From JAUYQR01 sp031377265 (lineage in GTDB: Bacteria > Pseudomonadota > Alphaproteobacteria > Rhodobacterales > Rhodobacteraceae), in the NCBI RefSeq assembly GCF_031377265.1, contig NZ_JANMET010000146.1, positions 1 through 11,639 on the forward strand: DNA of 11,639 nt, read 5' to 3'. Position numbers and translations under genes: made by a program. Position 1 is the first letter of the stretch, and each line of letters opens with the position of its first letter. Positions 6,036 through 11,639 of the stretch are shown here, one piece after another. The notes below the pieces were generated by a model. The model did not search any database, was not told the DNA's origin, and was given only the letters and a program-made list of their open reading frames with translations.

Positions 6036-7032
6036 ACGACGTTCCGAACCTCAAGGAATTCGACAACCGCCTGCGTGACGAGGCGCATGAAGAGCCTTCG
6101 CTGGAAATCCCGCAGGGGGAGCCGACGAAAAAAACCCAGATCATCGCGATCTATGGCAAGGGCGGCATCGGCAAGTCGTTCACGCTGGCCAACCTCAGCC
6201 ACATGATGGCCGAGATGGGCAAGCGGGTGCTGCTGATCGGCTGCGATCCGAAATCGGACACCACGAGCCTGCTGTTTGGTGGCAAGGCGTGCCCGACGAT
6301 CATCGAAACCTCGACGCGGAAAAAGCTGGCGGGCGAAGAAGTGAAGATCGGCGATGTCTGCTTCAAGCGCGGCGGCGTGTTCGCGATGGAACTGGGCGGG
6401 CCAGAGGTCGGCCGGGGTTGTGGCGGGCGCGGGATCATCCATGGCTTTGAACTGCTGGAGAAACTCGGGTTCCATGACTGGGACTTTGACTATGTTCTGC
6501 TCGATTTCCTCGGCGATGTGGTCTGCGGTGGCTTCGGTCTGCCGATTGCGCGCGACATGGCGCAGAAGGTGATCCTGGTCGCCTCGAACGATTTGCAGAG
6601 CCTGTATGTCGCCAATAACGTCTGCTCGGCAGTGGAATACTTCCGCAAGCTTGGCGGCAATGTCGGCATCGCGGGGCTGGTGATCAACAAGGATGACGGC
6701 ACCGGTGAAGCGGCAGCTTTTGCCGAGGTGGCGGGGATTCCGGTGCTGCATCGATCCCGCAGAATGACGATCTGCGCAAGAAATCTGCGAATTATCAGAT
6801 CGTTGGCAGCTATGAAAGTGAGTGGGGACCGCTGTTCGCATCGCTTGGTGATGCGGTGGCGATTGCGCCGCCGGTGCGCCCGAAGCCGCTGACGCAGGAC
6901 GGCCTTCTGGGCCTGTTCAGTGCCGAGACGACGGGGGCGGATTTCGTGCTGACGCCTGCAACCGACCTTGACATGCGCGGCAAGAACGCGGCGCCGAAAG
7001 CATCCCTGGAAGTGGTGTATGACAATGTGTGA
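6032..7032 (+). pseudogene. bchX: bchX, chlorophyllide a reductase iron protein, broken by a -1 frameshift
   Basis: BchX is the NifH/BchL-like ATP-dependent iron protein that passes electrons to BchYZ in chlorophyllide a reductase. The frame opens at ATG 6032 (overlapping the bchC stop). It shows the P-loop GKGGIGKS at 42-49, GCDPKSDTT at 70-78, and cluster cysteines C130 (GRGCGGRG) and C165 (VVCGGFG). After ...AGIPVL (residue 239, position 6748) the frame turns to unrelated sequence and stops at 6892, predicting a 286-residue product. One frame over, the true C-terminus continues: IPQNDDLRKKSANYQIVG from 6754, then RPKPLTQDGLLGLF and LEVVYDNV, to TGA at 7030-7032. Restoring one base gives exactly 333 residues, the length I recall for R. 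capsulatus BchX. The likely lost base is a G in gtgctGGcatcg. This may be a real mutation or a sequencing error; everything else looks intact and under selection. Confidence 0.9.
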
Positions 7033-7096
7033 CCTCGAAGCCCTTGCGAAACTGGAAGCCGCGCTGAAGGCCATTGCTGCCAAGGGTGGCAAGTGA
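7019..7096 (+). CDS. Possible 25-residue ORF bridging bchX and bchY
   Basis: Starting at ATG 7019, inside the last codons of bchX, a 25-codon frame runs to TGA at 7094-7096, which overlaps the bchY ATG (TGATG). The product would be MTMCDLEALAKLEAALKAIA followed by AKGGK, a short predicted amphipathic helix rich in Ala, Leu and Lys. A GGAAG lies 6 bases before the start; a second ATG is at 7025. I do not recognise it. It could be a real small protein, or a coupling device that keeps ribosomes moving from bchX into bchY across the 63-bp gap. Codon third positions are moderately GC-biased, but the length is too small for codon statistics. Confidence 0.35.
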   Translation: MTMCDLEALAKLEAALKAIAAKGGK

Positions 7097-8664
7097 TGGC
7101 TGGCGAAGTCCGCTATGATCTGGCTGCTGACACCCCGGTTGCGGAGGGTGTCTCCCTTCCGGCCGATGGGCAAGCGCCGGTAATCTCGGATGGAATGGGC
7201 TGCCATGCCGGGGCCGCGACGATGGAGGCGGCGGCGCGGTCGGCGGGGAATTCCGACCTGCTGGACGGCTATGCCCGCGACTATCCGCAAGGCCCGCACG
7301 ACAAGCCGCAATCGATGTGCCCGGCCTTCGGGTCGCTGCGGGTTGGCTTGCGGATGCGGCGGGTGGCGACGGTGCTTTCGGGATCGGCCTGCTGCGTCTA
7401 TGGGCTGACGTTTGTTTCGCACTTTTACGGCGCGCGCCGGTCGGTGGGCTATGTGCCGTTCAACTCGGAATCACTGGTGACCGGCAAGCTGTTCGAAGAC
7501 ATCCGCGATGCGGTGCATGAACTGGCGGACCCGGACCGCTATGATGCGGTGGTGGTGACAAACCTTTGTGTTCCAACGGCTTCCGGGGTGCCGTTAAAGT
7601 TGCTACCGTCTGAAATCAACGGCGTACGTATCGTCGGCATCGACGTGCCGGGGTTCGGCGTTCCGACCCATGCCGAGGCCAAGGACGTGCTGGCGGGGGC
7701 GATGCTGAAATACGCCCGCGCCGAGATTGAGGCCGGACCGGTGCAGGCGCCCGAAAAGGGCCGGTCGGATCGCCCGACCGTCGCGCTGCTGGGCGAGATG
7801 TTCCCGGCCGACCCGATGATGATTGGCGCGATGCTGGCCCCGATGGGCCTGGCCGCGGGGCCGGTGGTGCCCTGCCGTGAATGGCGCGAGTTGTATGCGG
7901 CGCTGGACAGCAAGGTCGTGGCGGCAATCCACCCGTTCTACACCGCCTCGATCCGCGAGTTTCAGGCGGCGGGGCGCAAGGTTGTGGGGTCTGCCCCGGT
8001 TGGTCTTGACGGCACGATGGCGTGGATGGCGGCGATTGGCGAGGCTTACGGCGTGCCTGCCGCGCAGGTGAATGCGGCGCAGAATGCGTTCGGTCCGGCG
8101 ATCAAGGCGGCCTTGGCGGCCACGCCGATCAAGGGCCGGATCACGGTATCGGGCTATGAGGGCAGCGAGTTGCTGGTCGCCCGCCTGTTGATCGAAAGCG
8201 GCGCGGAGGTGCTCTATGTCGGCACCGCTTGTGCGCGCAACGAATGGAGCGAGGCCGACCGCGACTGGCTGGCATCCAAGGGTGTGGCGGTGAAGTACCG
8301 CGCCAGCCTTGAGGACGATTGTGCCGCAATGGAAGGCTTTCGCCCCGATCTGGCGATTGGCACGACCCCGGTGGTGCAAAAGGCGAAAGAGCTTGCGATT
8401 CCAGCGCTCTATTTCACGAACCTCATCTCGGCTCGGCCGCTGATGGGGCCTGCCGGGGCGGGGTCGCTGGCGCAGGTGATCAATGCGGCGATGGGCAACA
8501 AGGATCGTATGGACGGGATGAAAGCCTTCTTCGAAGGTGTCGGCTCCGGCGATACGGCGGGCATTTGGGAAGGCAGCCCGAACCTGCGGCCGGACTTCCG
8601 GGCGATCCATCAGAAGAAACTCGACAAGGCCGCGACGGCGGCGAAGGCGGAGGAGATGATATGA
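7096..8664 (+). CDS. bchY: BchY, chlorophyllide a reductase subunit Y
   Basis: A 522-residue NifD/BchN-like subunit of chlorophyllide a reductase, which reduces ring B of the tetrapyrrole in bacteriochlorophyll synthesis. With BchZ it forms the catalytic component that receives electrons from BchX. Candidate [4Fe-4S] ligands are C75 (SMCPAFG), C100 (ACCVYG) and C158 (NLCVPTASG). Their spacing of 25 and 58 residues equals that of the three BchY cluster cysteines I recall from Roseobacter denitrificans (62, 87, 145). C36 (GMGCHAG) is also conserved-looking. ATG at 7096 is the natural start; a GTG sits directly before it at 7093. The ribosome-binding site is weak (AGGGTGG), so translation probably depends on upstream coupling. 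The gene appears full length and intact even though bchX is not. Confidence 0.96.
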   Translation: MAGEVRYDLAADTPVAEGVSLPADGQAPVISDGMGCHAGAATMEAAARSAGNSDLLDGYARDYPQGPHDKPQSMCPAFGSLRVGLRMRRVATVLSGSACCVYGLTFVSHFYGARRSVGYVPFNSESLVTGKLFEDIRDAVHELADPDRYDAVVVTNLCVPTASGVPLKLLPSEINGVRIVGIDVPGFGVPTHAEAKDVLAGAMLKYARAEIEAGPVQAPEKGRSDRPTVALLGEMFPADPMMIGAMLAPMGLAAGPVVPCREWRELYAALDSKVVAAIHPFYTASIREFQAAGRKVVGSAPVGLDGTMAWMAAIGEAYGVPAAQVNAAQNAFGPAIKAALAATPIKGRITVSGYEGSELLVARLLIESGAEVLYVGTACARNEWSEADRDWLASKGVAVKYRASLEDDCAAMEGFRPDLAIGTTPVVQKAKELAIPALYFTNLISARPLMGPAGAGSLAQVINAAMGNKDRMDGMKAFFEGVGSGDTAGIWEGSPNLRPDFRAIHQKKLDKAATAAKAEEMI

Positions 8665-8702
8665 TCCGCTCTTCGATCCGCCCATCGATCCGCCCATCGA
8701 TC
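8662..8702 (+). repeat. 12-bp tandem repeat right after bchY
   Basis: The unit cgatccgcccat occurs exactly at 8674-8685 and 8686-8697. A degenerate copy (tgatccgctctt, 9 of 12 matching) precedes it at 8662-8673 and overlaps the bchY stop; a partial copy (cgatc) follows at 8698-8702. The array of about 3.4 copies lies in the 115-bp bchY-bchZ gap. The unit is a multiple of three and stays open in the small frame 8661-8786 (repeat SIRP). Slippage is the probable origin. Confidence 0.85.
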
Positions 8703-8711
8703 TGCGGCGCA

Positions 8712-8761
8712 GCGGGGGTTTCACACCCCCGCACCCCCGTGGGATATTTCTGGACAGATGA
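8712..8761 (+). repeat. REP-like palindromic element between bchY and bchZ
   Basis: A perfect 8-bp hairpin, gcgggggt (8712-8719), loop ttcac, acccccgc (8725-8732), is followed by acccccgtgggatatttctggacagatgaa in outline (8733-8762). A GGGGG...CCCCC hairpin followed by a G-rich step, 'gatattt' and 'agatgaa' is a pattern I recall as recurring between genes in Rhodobacteraceae genomes. It is probably a repetitive extragenic palindrome rather than a terminator, since no T-run follows the stem and bchZ continues the operon. The copy number in this genome cannot be seen from the window. Confidence 0.65.
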
Positions 8762-8779
8762 ATGGGCTGGAGGGCAGGA

Positions 8780-10279
8780 ATGCTGATCCAGGATCATGAC
8801 CGGGCGGGGGGCTACTGGGGCGCGATCTATGCCTTCTGTGCGGTCAAGGGCCTGCAGGTGGTGATTGATGGGCCGGTGGGCTGCGAGAACCTGCCGGTGA
8901 CCAGCGTCTTGCATTACACCGATGCGCTGCCGCCGCATGAGTTGCCGATCGTGGTGACGGGTCTGGGCGAAGGCGAGATGAGTTCCGGCACTGAGGCGTC
9001 GATGGCGCGGGCGTGGAAAACGCTTGATCCGGCGCTGCCTGCCGTGGTGGTGACGGGCAGCATTGCCGAGATGATCGGCGGCGGCGTGACGCCTGCGGGC
9101 ACCAATATCCAGCGCTTTCTGCCCCGCACCATCGATGAGGATCAGTGGCAATGCGCCGACCGGGCGATGACCTGGATCTTTACCGAGTTCGGGATGACCA
9201 AGGGCCGGATGCCGCCCGAGGCCGAGCGGCCTGAGGGCGCGAAACCCCGCGTCAACATCCTTGGGCCGATGTATGGCGTGTTCAACATGGCGTCGGATCT
9301 GCACGAGATCCGGCGGCTGGTCGAAGGGATTGGTGCCGAGGTCAACATGGTGATGCCCTTGGGCGCGCACCTGGCCGAAATGCGCAATCTGGTGAATGCC
9401 GACGTCAACATCGTGATGTACCGCGAGTTTGGCCGCGGGTTGGCGGAATGTCTTTGCAAGCCTTATCTGCAGGCGCCGTTCGGGCTGGAGTCGACCACAA
9501 AGTTTCTGGAAACGCTGGGCGAGATGCTGGGGCTTGACCCGCAGCCCTTCATCGCGCGGGAAAAGCATTCGACACTGAAGCCGGTCTGGGATCTGTGGCG
9601 CAGTGTCACCCAGGATTTCTTTGCCACGGCGAACTTCGCTATCGTGGCGAACGAGACCTATGCCCGCGGAGTGCGGCACTATCTGGAGACGGACCTCGGG
9701 TTGCCCTGCGCATTCGCGGTGGCGCGGGTGCCGGGCAAGAAGACCAATAACGAAGCGGTGCGTGCGATGTTGAAACAGCACCGGCCGCTGATCGTGATGG
9801 GGTCGATCAACGAGAAGATGTATATGGCGGAGATGAAGGGCGGGCCCGGATCATTTGGGGGCCCGGCGCCGAGTTTCATCGCTGCGAGCTTTCCCGGTGC
9901 AGCGATCCGCCGGCACACCGGCACGCCGTTCATGGGCTATGCCGGCGCGGTGTGGATCTTGCAGGAAGTGTGCAACGGTCTGTTCGAGGCGCTGTTCCAC
10001 ATTCTGCCGCTTGGCACCGACATGGACAGTGCGGCGGCCACCCCCACCACATTGCGGCGCGACTTCCCCTGGGATGTCGATGCGCAGATCGAACTGAACC
10101 GGATCGTCAGCGAACACCCGGTTCTGACACAGATTTCGGCCGCGCGCACGCTGCGCGATGCCGCCGAGAAATCGGCACTGGACCAAGGCGCGGAACGCGT
10201 CGTTCTGGAATTCGTCGCGGCCTTGCGGAACACTCCGCAGCCCGTGGCACCTAAACCCAAGGGAGGGTCGCATGAGTGA
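8780..10279 (+). CDS. bchZ: BchZ, chlorophyllide a reductase subunit Z
   Basis: A 499-residue NifK/BchB-like subunit, partner of BchY in chlorophyllide a reductase. The N-terminus MLIQDHDRAGGYWGAIYAF and the segment DGPVGCENLPVTSVLHYTDA are hallmarks of BchZ; C35 in that segment is the expected fourth [4Fe-4S] ligand at the YZ interface. Later family-typical parts are NILGPMYGVFNM and the C-terminal region PWDVDAQIELNRIV. I chose ATG 8780 rather than the in-frame ATG 8762: GGAGGG lies 5 bases before 8780, homologues start with ML-x-x-DHDRAGGYWG, and 8762 falls in the tail of the REP-like element. The stop overlaps the pufQ start by eight bases (ATGAGTGA). Promoters of the puf operon are known to lie inside the 3' part of bchZ in Rhodobacter; I could not place one here. 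Confidence 0.96.
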   Translation: MLIQDHDRAGGYWGAIYAFCAVKGLQVVIDGPVGCENLPVTSVLHYTDALPPHELPIVVTGLGEGEMSSGTEASMARAWKTLDPALPAVVVTGSIAEMIGGGVTPAGTNIQRFLPRTIDEDQWQCADRAMTWIFTEFGMTKGRMPPEAERPEGAKPRVNILGPMYGVFNMASDLHEIRRLVEGIGAEVNMVMPLGAHLAEMRNLVNADVNIVMYREFGRGLAECLCKPYLQAPFGLESTTKFLETLGEMLGLDPQPFIAREKHSTLKPVWDLWRSVTQDFFATANFAIVANETYARGVRHYLETDLGLPCAFAVARVPGKKTNNEAVRAMLKQHRPLIVMGSINEKMYMAEMKGGPGSFGGPAPSFIAASFPGAAIRRHTGTPFMGYAGAVWILQEVCNGLFEALFHILPLGTDMDSAAATPTTLRRDFPWDVDAQIELNRIVSEHPVLTQISAARTLRDAAEKSALDQGAERVVLEFVAALRNTPQPVAPKPKGGSHE

Positions 10280-10496
10280 TCATACAGCCGGAGACCACGG
10301 CGGGCACCACGCCCACCGCACGCCACGCGCGGAGTTCAGGATTTACTTCACGCTGATTTTTCTGGTGGCGATCCCCTTCGCCATGGTGGCCTGGGTGCTG
10401 AAGCTGGTGACCGAACGTCAGTTGCCGGTGCATGGCCCGCTGGCCCGCGCCTGGCGCGAGGCCGGGGCGGTCACGCCCGCGATCTTCCGGCCCTGA
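10272..10496 (+). CDS. pufQ: PufQ, bacteriochlorophyll-synthesis regulatory membrane protein
   Basis: A 74-residue protein, the same length as I recall for R. capsulatus PufQ. PufQ is thought to bind tetrapyrrole intermediates or otherwise support bacteriochlorophyll flow into the puf-encoded complexes; its exact role is unsettled. The N-terminus is histidine-rich (His at 4, 9, 12, 13, 15). One membrane span covers about residues 24-46 (YFTLIFLVAIPFAMVAWVLKLV), followed by a short basic tail ending AIFRP. The ATG at 10272 lies within the last codons of bchZ, with GGGAGGG 4 bases before it. It heads the puf operon and is coupled to bchZ, so puf expression is tied to bch transcription. Confidence 0.93.
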   Translation: MSDHTAGDHGGHHAHRTPRAEFRIYFTLIFLVAIPFAMVAWVLKLVTERQLPVHGPLARAWREAGAVTPAIFRP

Positions 10497-10543
10497 CGGG
10501 ATACGCCCTTCGCTTTCCGCCGGTTGCGGGAGGTGCAGTTCGA

Positions 10544-10562
10544 CCGGGACCGGACATCCCGG
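10544..10562 (+). other. Small hairpin in the pufQ-pufB spacer
   Basis: CCGGGA (10544-10549), a 7-base loop, and TCCCGG (10557-10562) form a 6-bp GC stem in the 233-bp gap between pufQ and pufB. In Rhodobacter this spacer is where pufQ-containing transcripts are processed to give abundant pufBA messages, and stems there affect stability. No T-run follows, so it is not an obvious terminator. A role in processing is inference. Confidence 0.4.
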
Positions 10563-10605
10563 ACGCTTAACGATCCAGCGGCCTGTGCGCCCACAACCGC
10601 CGGAG

Positions 10606-10728
10606 ATGACATTCACCGCAGCCCCTCCGTCTTGGAAGGGGGGTGCGGAGAAACTCGGGGAGGCATACCGCCGATCCGTGAACCCCGCCACAGGGTATGT
10701 GGCGTCAGTCTGCCCATCCGGAGGATAG
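10606..10728 (+). other. Candidate pufK-like leader ORF just upstream of pufB
   Basis: An open frame from ATG 10606 (or a shorter one from GTG 10699) ends in TAG at 10726-10728, one base before the pufB ATG. The long form has 40 codons, the short form 9. The end uses codons that should be rare in this GC-rich genome (TCA, CCA, GGA GGA), and the terminal GGAGGA is at the same time the pufB Shine-Dalgarno. R. sphaeroides has a short rare-codon ORF, pufK, in the same place that gates translation of pufBA. Position and codon use fit; the protein sequence gives no independent support, and the ATG has no properly spaced ribosome-binding site. Confidence 0.3.
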
Positions 10729-10729
10729 T

Positions 10730-10879
10730 ATGGCTGATAGAAGTGACCTGAGTTTCACAGGTCTTACCGACGAGCAGGCGCAAGAGCTGCACTCCGTCTA
10801 CATGAGCGGGCTTTGGTTGTTCGTAACCGTAGCCGTTATCGCTCATCTGGCGGTGTTCATCTGGCGTCCGTGGTTCTGA
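10730..10879 (+). CDS. pufB: PufB, light-harvesting 1 beta polypeptide
   Basis: A 49-residue single-span antenna protein of the LH1 ring around the reaction centre. The N-terminus MADRSDLSFTGLTDEQAQELH is typical of LH1 beta. The core contains H21 and, within the membrane helix GLWLFVTVAVIAHLAVFIW (27-45), H39, the axial ligand to bacteriochlorophyll; the C-terminus is the conserved RPWF. The start at ATG 10730 has GGAGGA 4 bases upstream. An in-frame ATG at 10697 would add 11 residues but lacks support. Fourteen bases separate its coding region from pufA, and the two are expected to be translated in equal amounts. Confidence 0.98.
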   Translation: MADRSDLSFTGLTDEQAQELHSVYMSGLWLFVTVAVIAHLAVFIWRPWF

Positions 10880-10892
10880 GGAGGAACAAGAC

Positions 10893-11075
10893 ATGTCCAA
10901 GTTCTATAAAATCTGGCTGATCTTTGACCCCCGTCGCGTGTTTGTGGCGCAGGGCGTGTTCCTCTTCTTGCTGGCAGCGATGATCCATCTCGTCCTGCTC
11001 AGCACCCCCGATTACAACTGGTTCGACCTGGCATCCGCGAAGTACGATCGCGCTGCCGTGGTTCCCACGGAATAA
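10893..11075 (+). CDS. pufA: PufA, light-harvesting 1 alpha polypeptide
   Basis: A 60-residue LH1 alpha subunit. It starts MSKFYKIWLIFDPRRVFVAQ, a standard LH1 alpha N-terminus, followed by one membrane helix (about 16-37) with H32 in AAMIH as bacteriochlorophyll ligand, and W43 in the DYNWFDLASAKY stretch after the helix, which influences absorption. A strong AGGAGGA at 10879-10885 overlaps the pufB stop codon. The stem-loop at 11093-11121 follows and probably marks the 3' end of the stable pufBA message, giving antenna proteins in excess of the reaction centre. Confidence 0.98.
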   Translation: MSKFYKIWLIFDPRRVFVAQGVFLFLLAAMIHLVLLSTPDYNWFDLASAKYDRAAVVPTE

Positions 11076-11092
11076 TCGGGCCTACCCAAGTT

Positions 11093-11121
11093 GCGGGCGG
11101 CTGCCGCTGGCTGTCGCCCGC
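11093..11121 (+). terminator. Intercistronic stem-loop between pufA and pufL
   Basis: GCGGGCGGC (11093-11101), an 11-base loop, and GTCGCCCGC (11113-11121) form a 9-bp stem with one G-U pair in RNA, 17 bases after the pufA stop. No T-run follows. In Rhodobacter a stem-loop at this place protects the pufBA part of the mRNA from 3' decay and so sets the LH1 to reaction-centre ratio; it is a stability element rather than a strict terminator. A weaker stem, CCCAC/GTGGG at 11157-11171, lies closer to pufL. Confidence 0.75.
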
Positions 11122-11201
11122 CACCACCTTACGGAATTCAATGTCTGGCTAGGCCGCCCACGCCCAGTGGGGACTGGTCTTGCGCATGTGGAGAGGGAAG
11201 C

Positions 11202-11639
11202 ATGGCACTGCTCAGCTTCGAAAGAAAATATCGCGTGCCGGGTGGCACGCTGGTTGGCGGGAACCTGTTCGACTTCTGGGTCGGCCCTTTCTACGTCGGC
11301 TTCTTTGGCGTCACGACTTTCTTTTTCGCGGCGCTGGGAACCATCCTGATCTTTTACGGCACGGCGATGGAGGGGGTGTGGAATCCATTCCTGATCTCGA
11401 TCGACGCGCCGCCGGTGGAATACGGGCTGGCCTTCGCGCCCCTGCTGAACGGGGGGTTGTGGCAGCTGATCACGATCTGCGCCATCGGGGCCTTTGTCAG
11501 TTGGGCCCTGCGCGAGGTTGAAATCTGCAACAAGCTGGGGATGGGCTATCATGTGCCCTTTGCCTTCGGCGTTGCAATCTTTGCCTATGTGACGCTGACG
11601 GTGATCCGGCCGATCCTGATGGGGGCGTGGGGTTACGGG
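11202..11639 (+). CDS. pufL: PufL, photosynthetic reaction-centre L subunit (5' part, cut by window edge)
   Basis: The first 146 residues of the roughly 280-residue L subunit, which with M and H forms the type II reaction centre and holds the special pair and quinones. The start MALLSFERKYRVPGGTLVGG is very close to the R. sphaeroides protein as I recall it. Three membrane helices are entered: about 32-55, 84-110, and the one beginning near 117. E105 (E104 without the initiator Met, near the active bacteriopheophytin) and H117 in GYHVP are present. The histidines that ligate bacteriochlorophyll and iron lie beyond the window. GGAGAGGGA at 11190-11198 precedes the ATG. pufM should follow. Confidence 0.98.
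   Translation, partial: MALLSFERKYRVPGGTLVGGNLFDFWVGPFYVGFFGVTTFFFAALGTILIFYGTAMEGVWNPFLISIDAPPVEYGLAFAPLLNGGLWQLITICAIGAFVSWALREVEICNKLGMGYHVPFAFGVAIFAYVTLTVIRPILMGAWGYG

Noticed and set aside
8762..8779. An earlier in-frame ATG for bchZ
   Set aside because: It falls in the tail of the REP-like element, has no ribosome-binding site, and the extra residues are not typical of BchZ.
8480..9781. A 433-codon minus-strand frame opposite bchZ
   Set aside because: Shadow of bchZ; composition is His/Arg-rich and it crosses the repeat-filled gap.
10697..10729. An earlier in-frame ATG for pufB giving 11 extra residues
   Set aside because: The strong GGAGGA sits before 10730 and LH1 beta proteins begin MADRSDLSFTG-like.
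1..11639. CRISPR arrays, tRNA or rRNA genes, insertion sequences, toxin-antitoxin or defence genes
   Set aside because: None seen; the short tandem repeats have no spacer structure and all sizeable frames belong to photosynthesis genes or are antisense shadows.

Overview
This window is a stretch of an alphaproteobacterial photosynthesis gene cluster. The proteins and the gene order (crtD-crtC divergent from crtEF-bchCXYZ-pufQBAL) match purple non-sulfur or aerobic anoxygenic phototrophs of the Rhodobacter/Roseobacter type (Rhodobacteraceae). The DNA is GC-rich with GC-biased third codon positions. No species can be named from the sequence alone.

Layout. Positions 1-2779 read leftward: the start of a short-chain dehydrogenase (cut by the window edge), then crtC, then crtD. 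A 137-bp divergent control region with two PpsR/CrtJ-type palindromes (TGT-N12-ACA) separates crtD from crtE. From 2917 to the right edge everything reads rightward: crtE, crtF (ATGA overlap), a 129-bp control region with a second pair of PpsR palindromes over a sigma70-like promoter, then bchC, bchX, bchY, bchZ, pufQ, pufB, pufA and the first 146 codons of pufL. This is the classic crt-bch-puf 'superoperon' layout, in which transcription from crt and bch promoters can run through into puf.

How the genes work together. CrtE makes geranylgeranyl diphosphate, used for carotenoids and the bacteriochlorophyll tail. CrtC, CrtD and CrtF carry out the hydration, 3,4-desaturation and O-methylation steps of the spheroidene pathway. 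BchX/BchY/BchZ form chlorophyllide a reductase and BchC oxidises the 3-hydroxyethyl group, both steps toward bacteriochlorophyll a. PufB/PufA are the LH1 beta and alpha polypeptides, PufL is the reaction-centre L subunit, and PufQ is a small membrane protein linked to bacteriochlorophyll supply.

What is unusual. No unknown defence or other novel system is visible; the region is a well-known pathway. The points worth a second look are: bchX carries a one-base deletion near 6748 that removes its last third; crtC has no normal start codon upstream of conserved-looking N-terminal codons; crtD and crtF each carry in-frame 15-bp tandem repeats; the bchX-bchY and bchY-bchZ gaps are each spanned by a tiny overlapping ORF, and the second gap holds a REP-like hairpin element plus a 12-bp tandem repeat; a hairpin could hide the bchC ribosome-binding site; and an SDR gene follows crtC.
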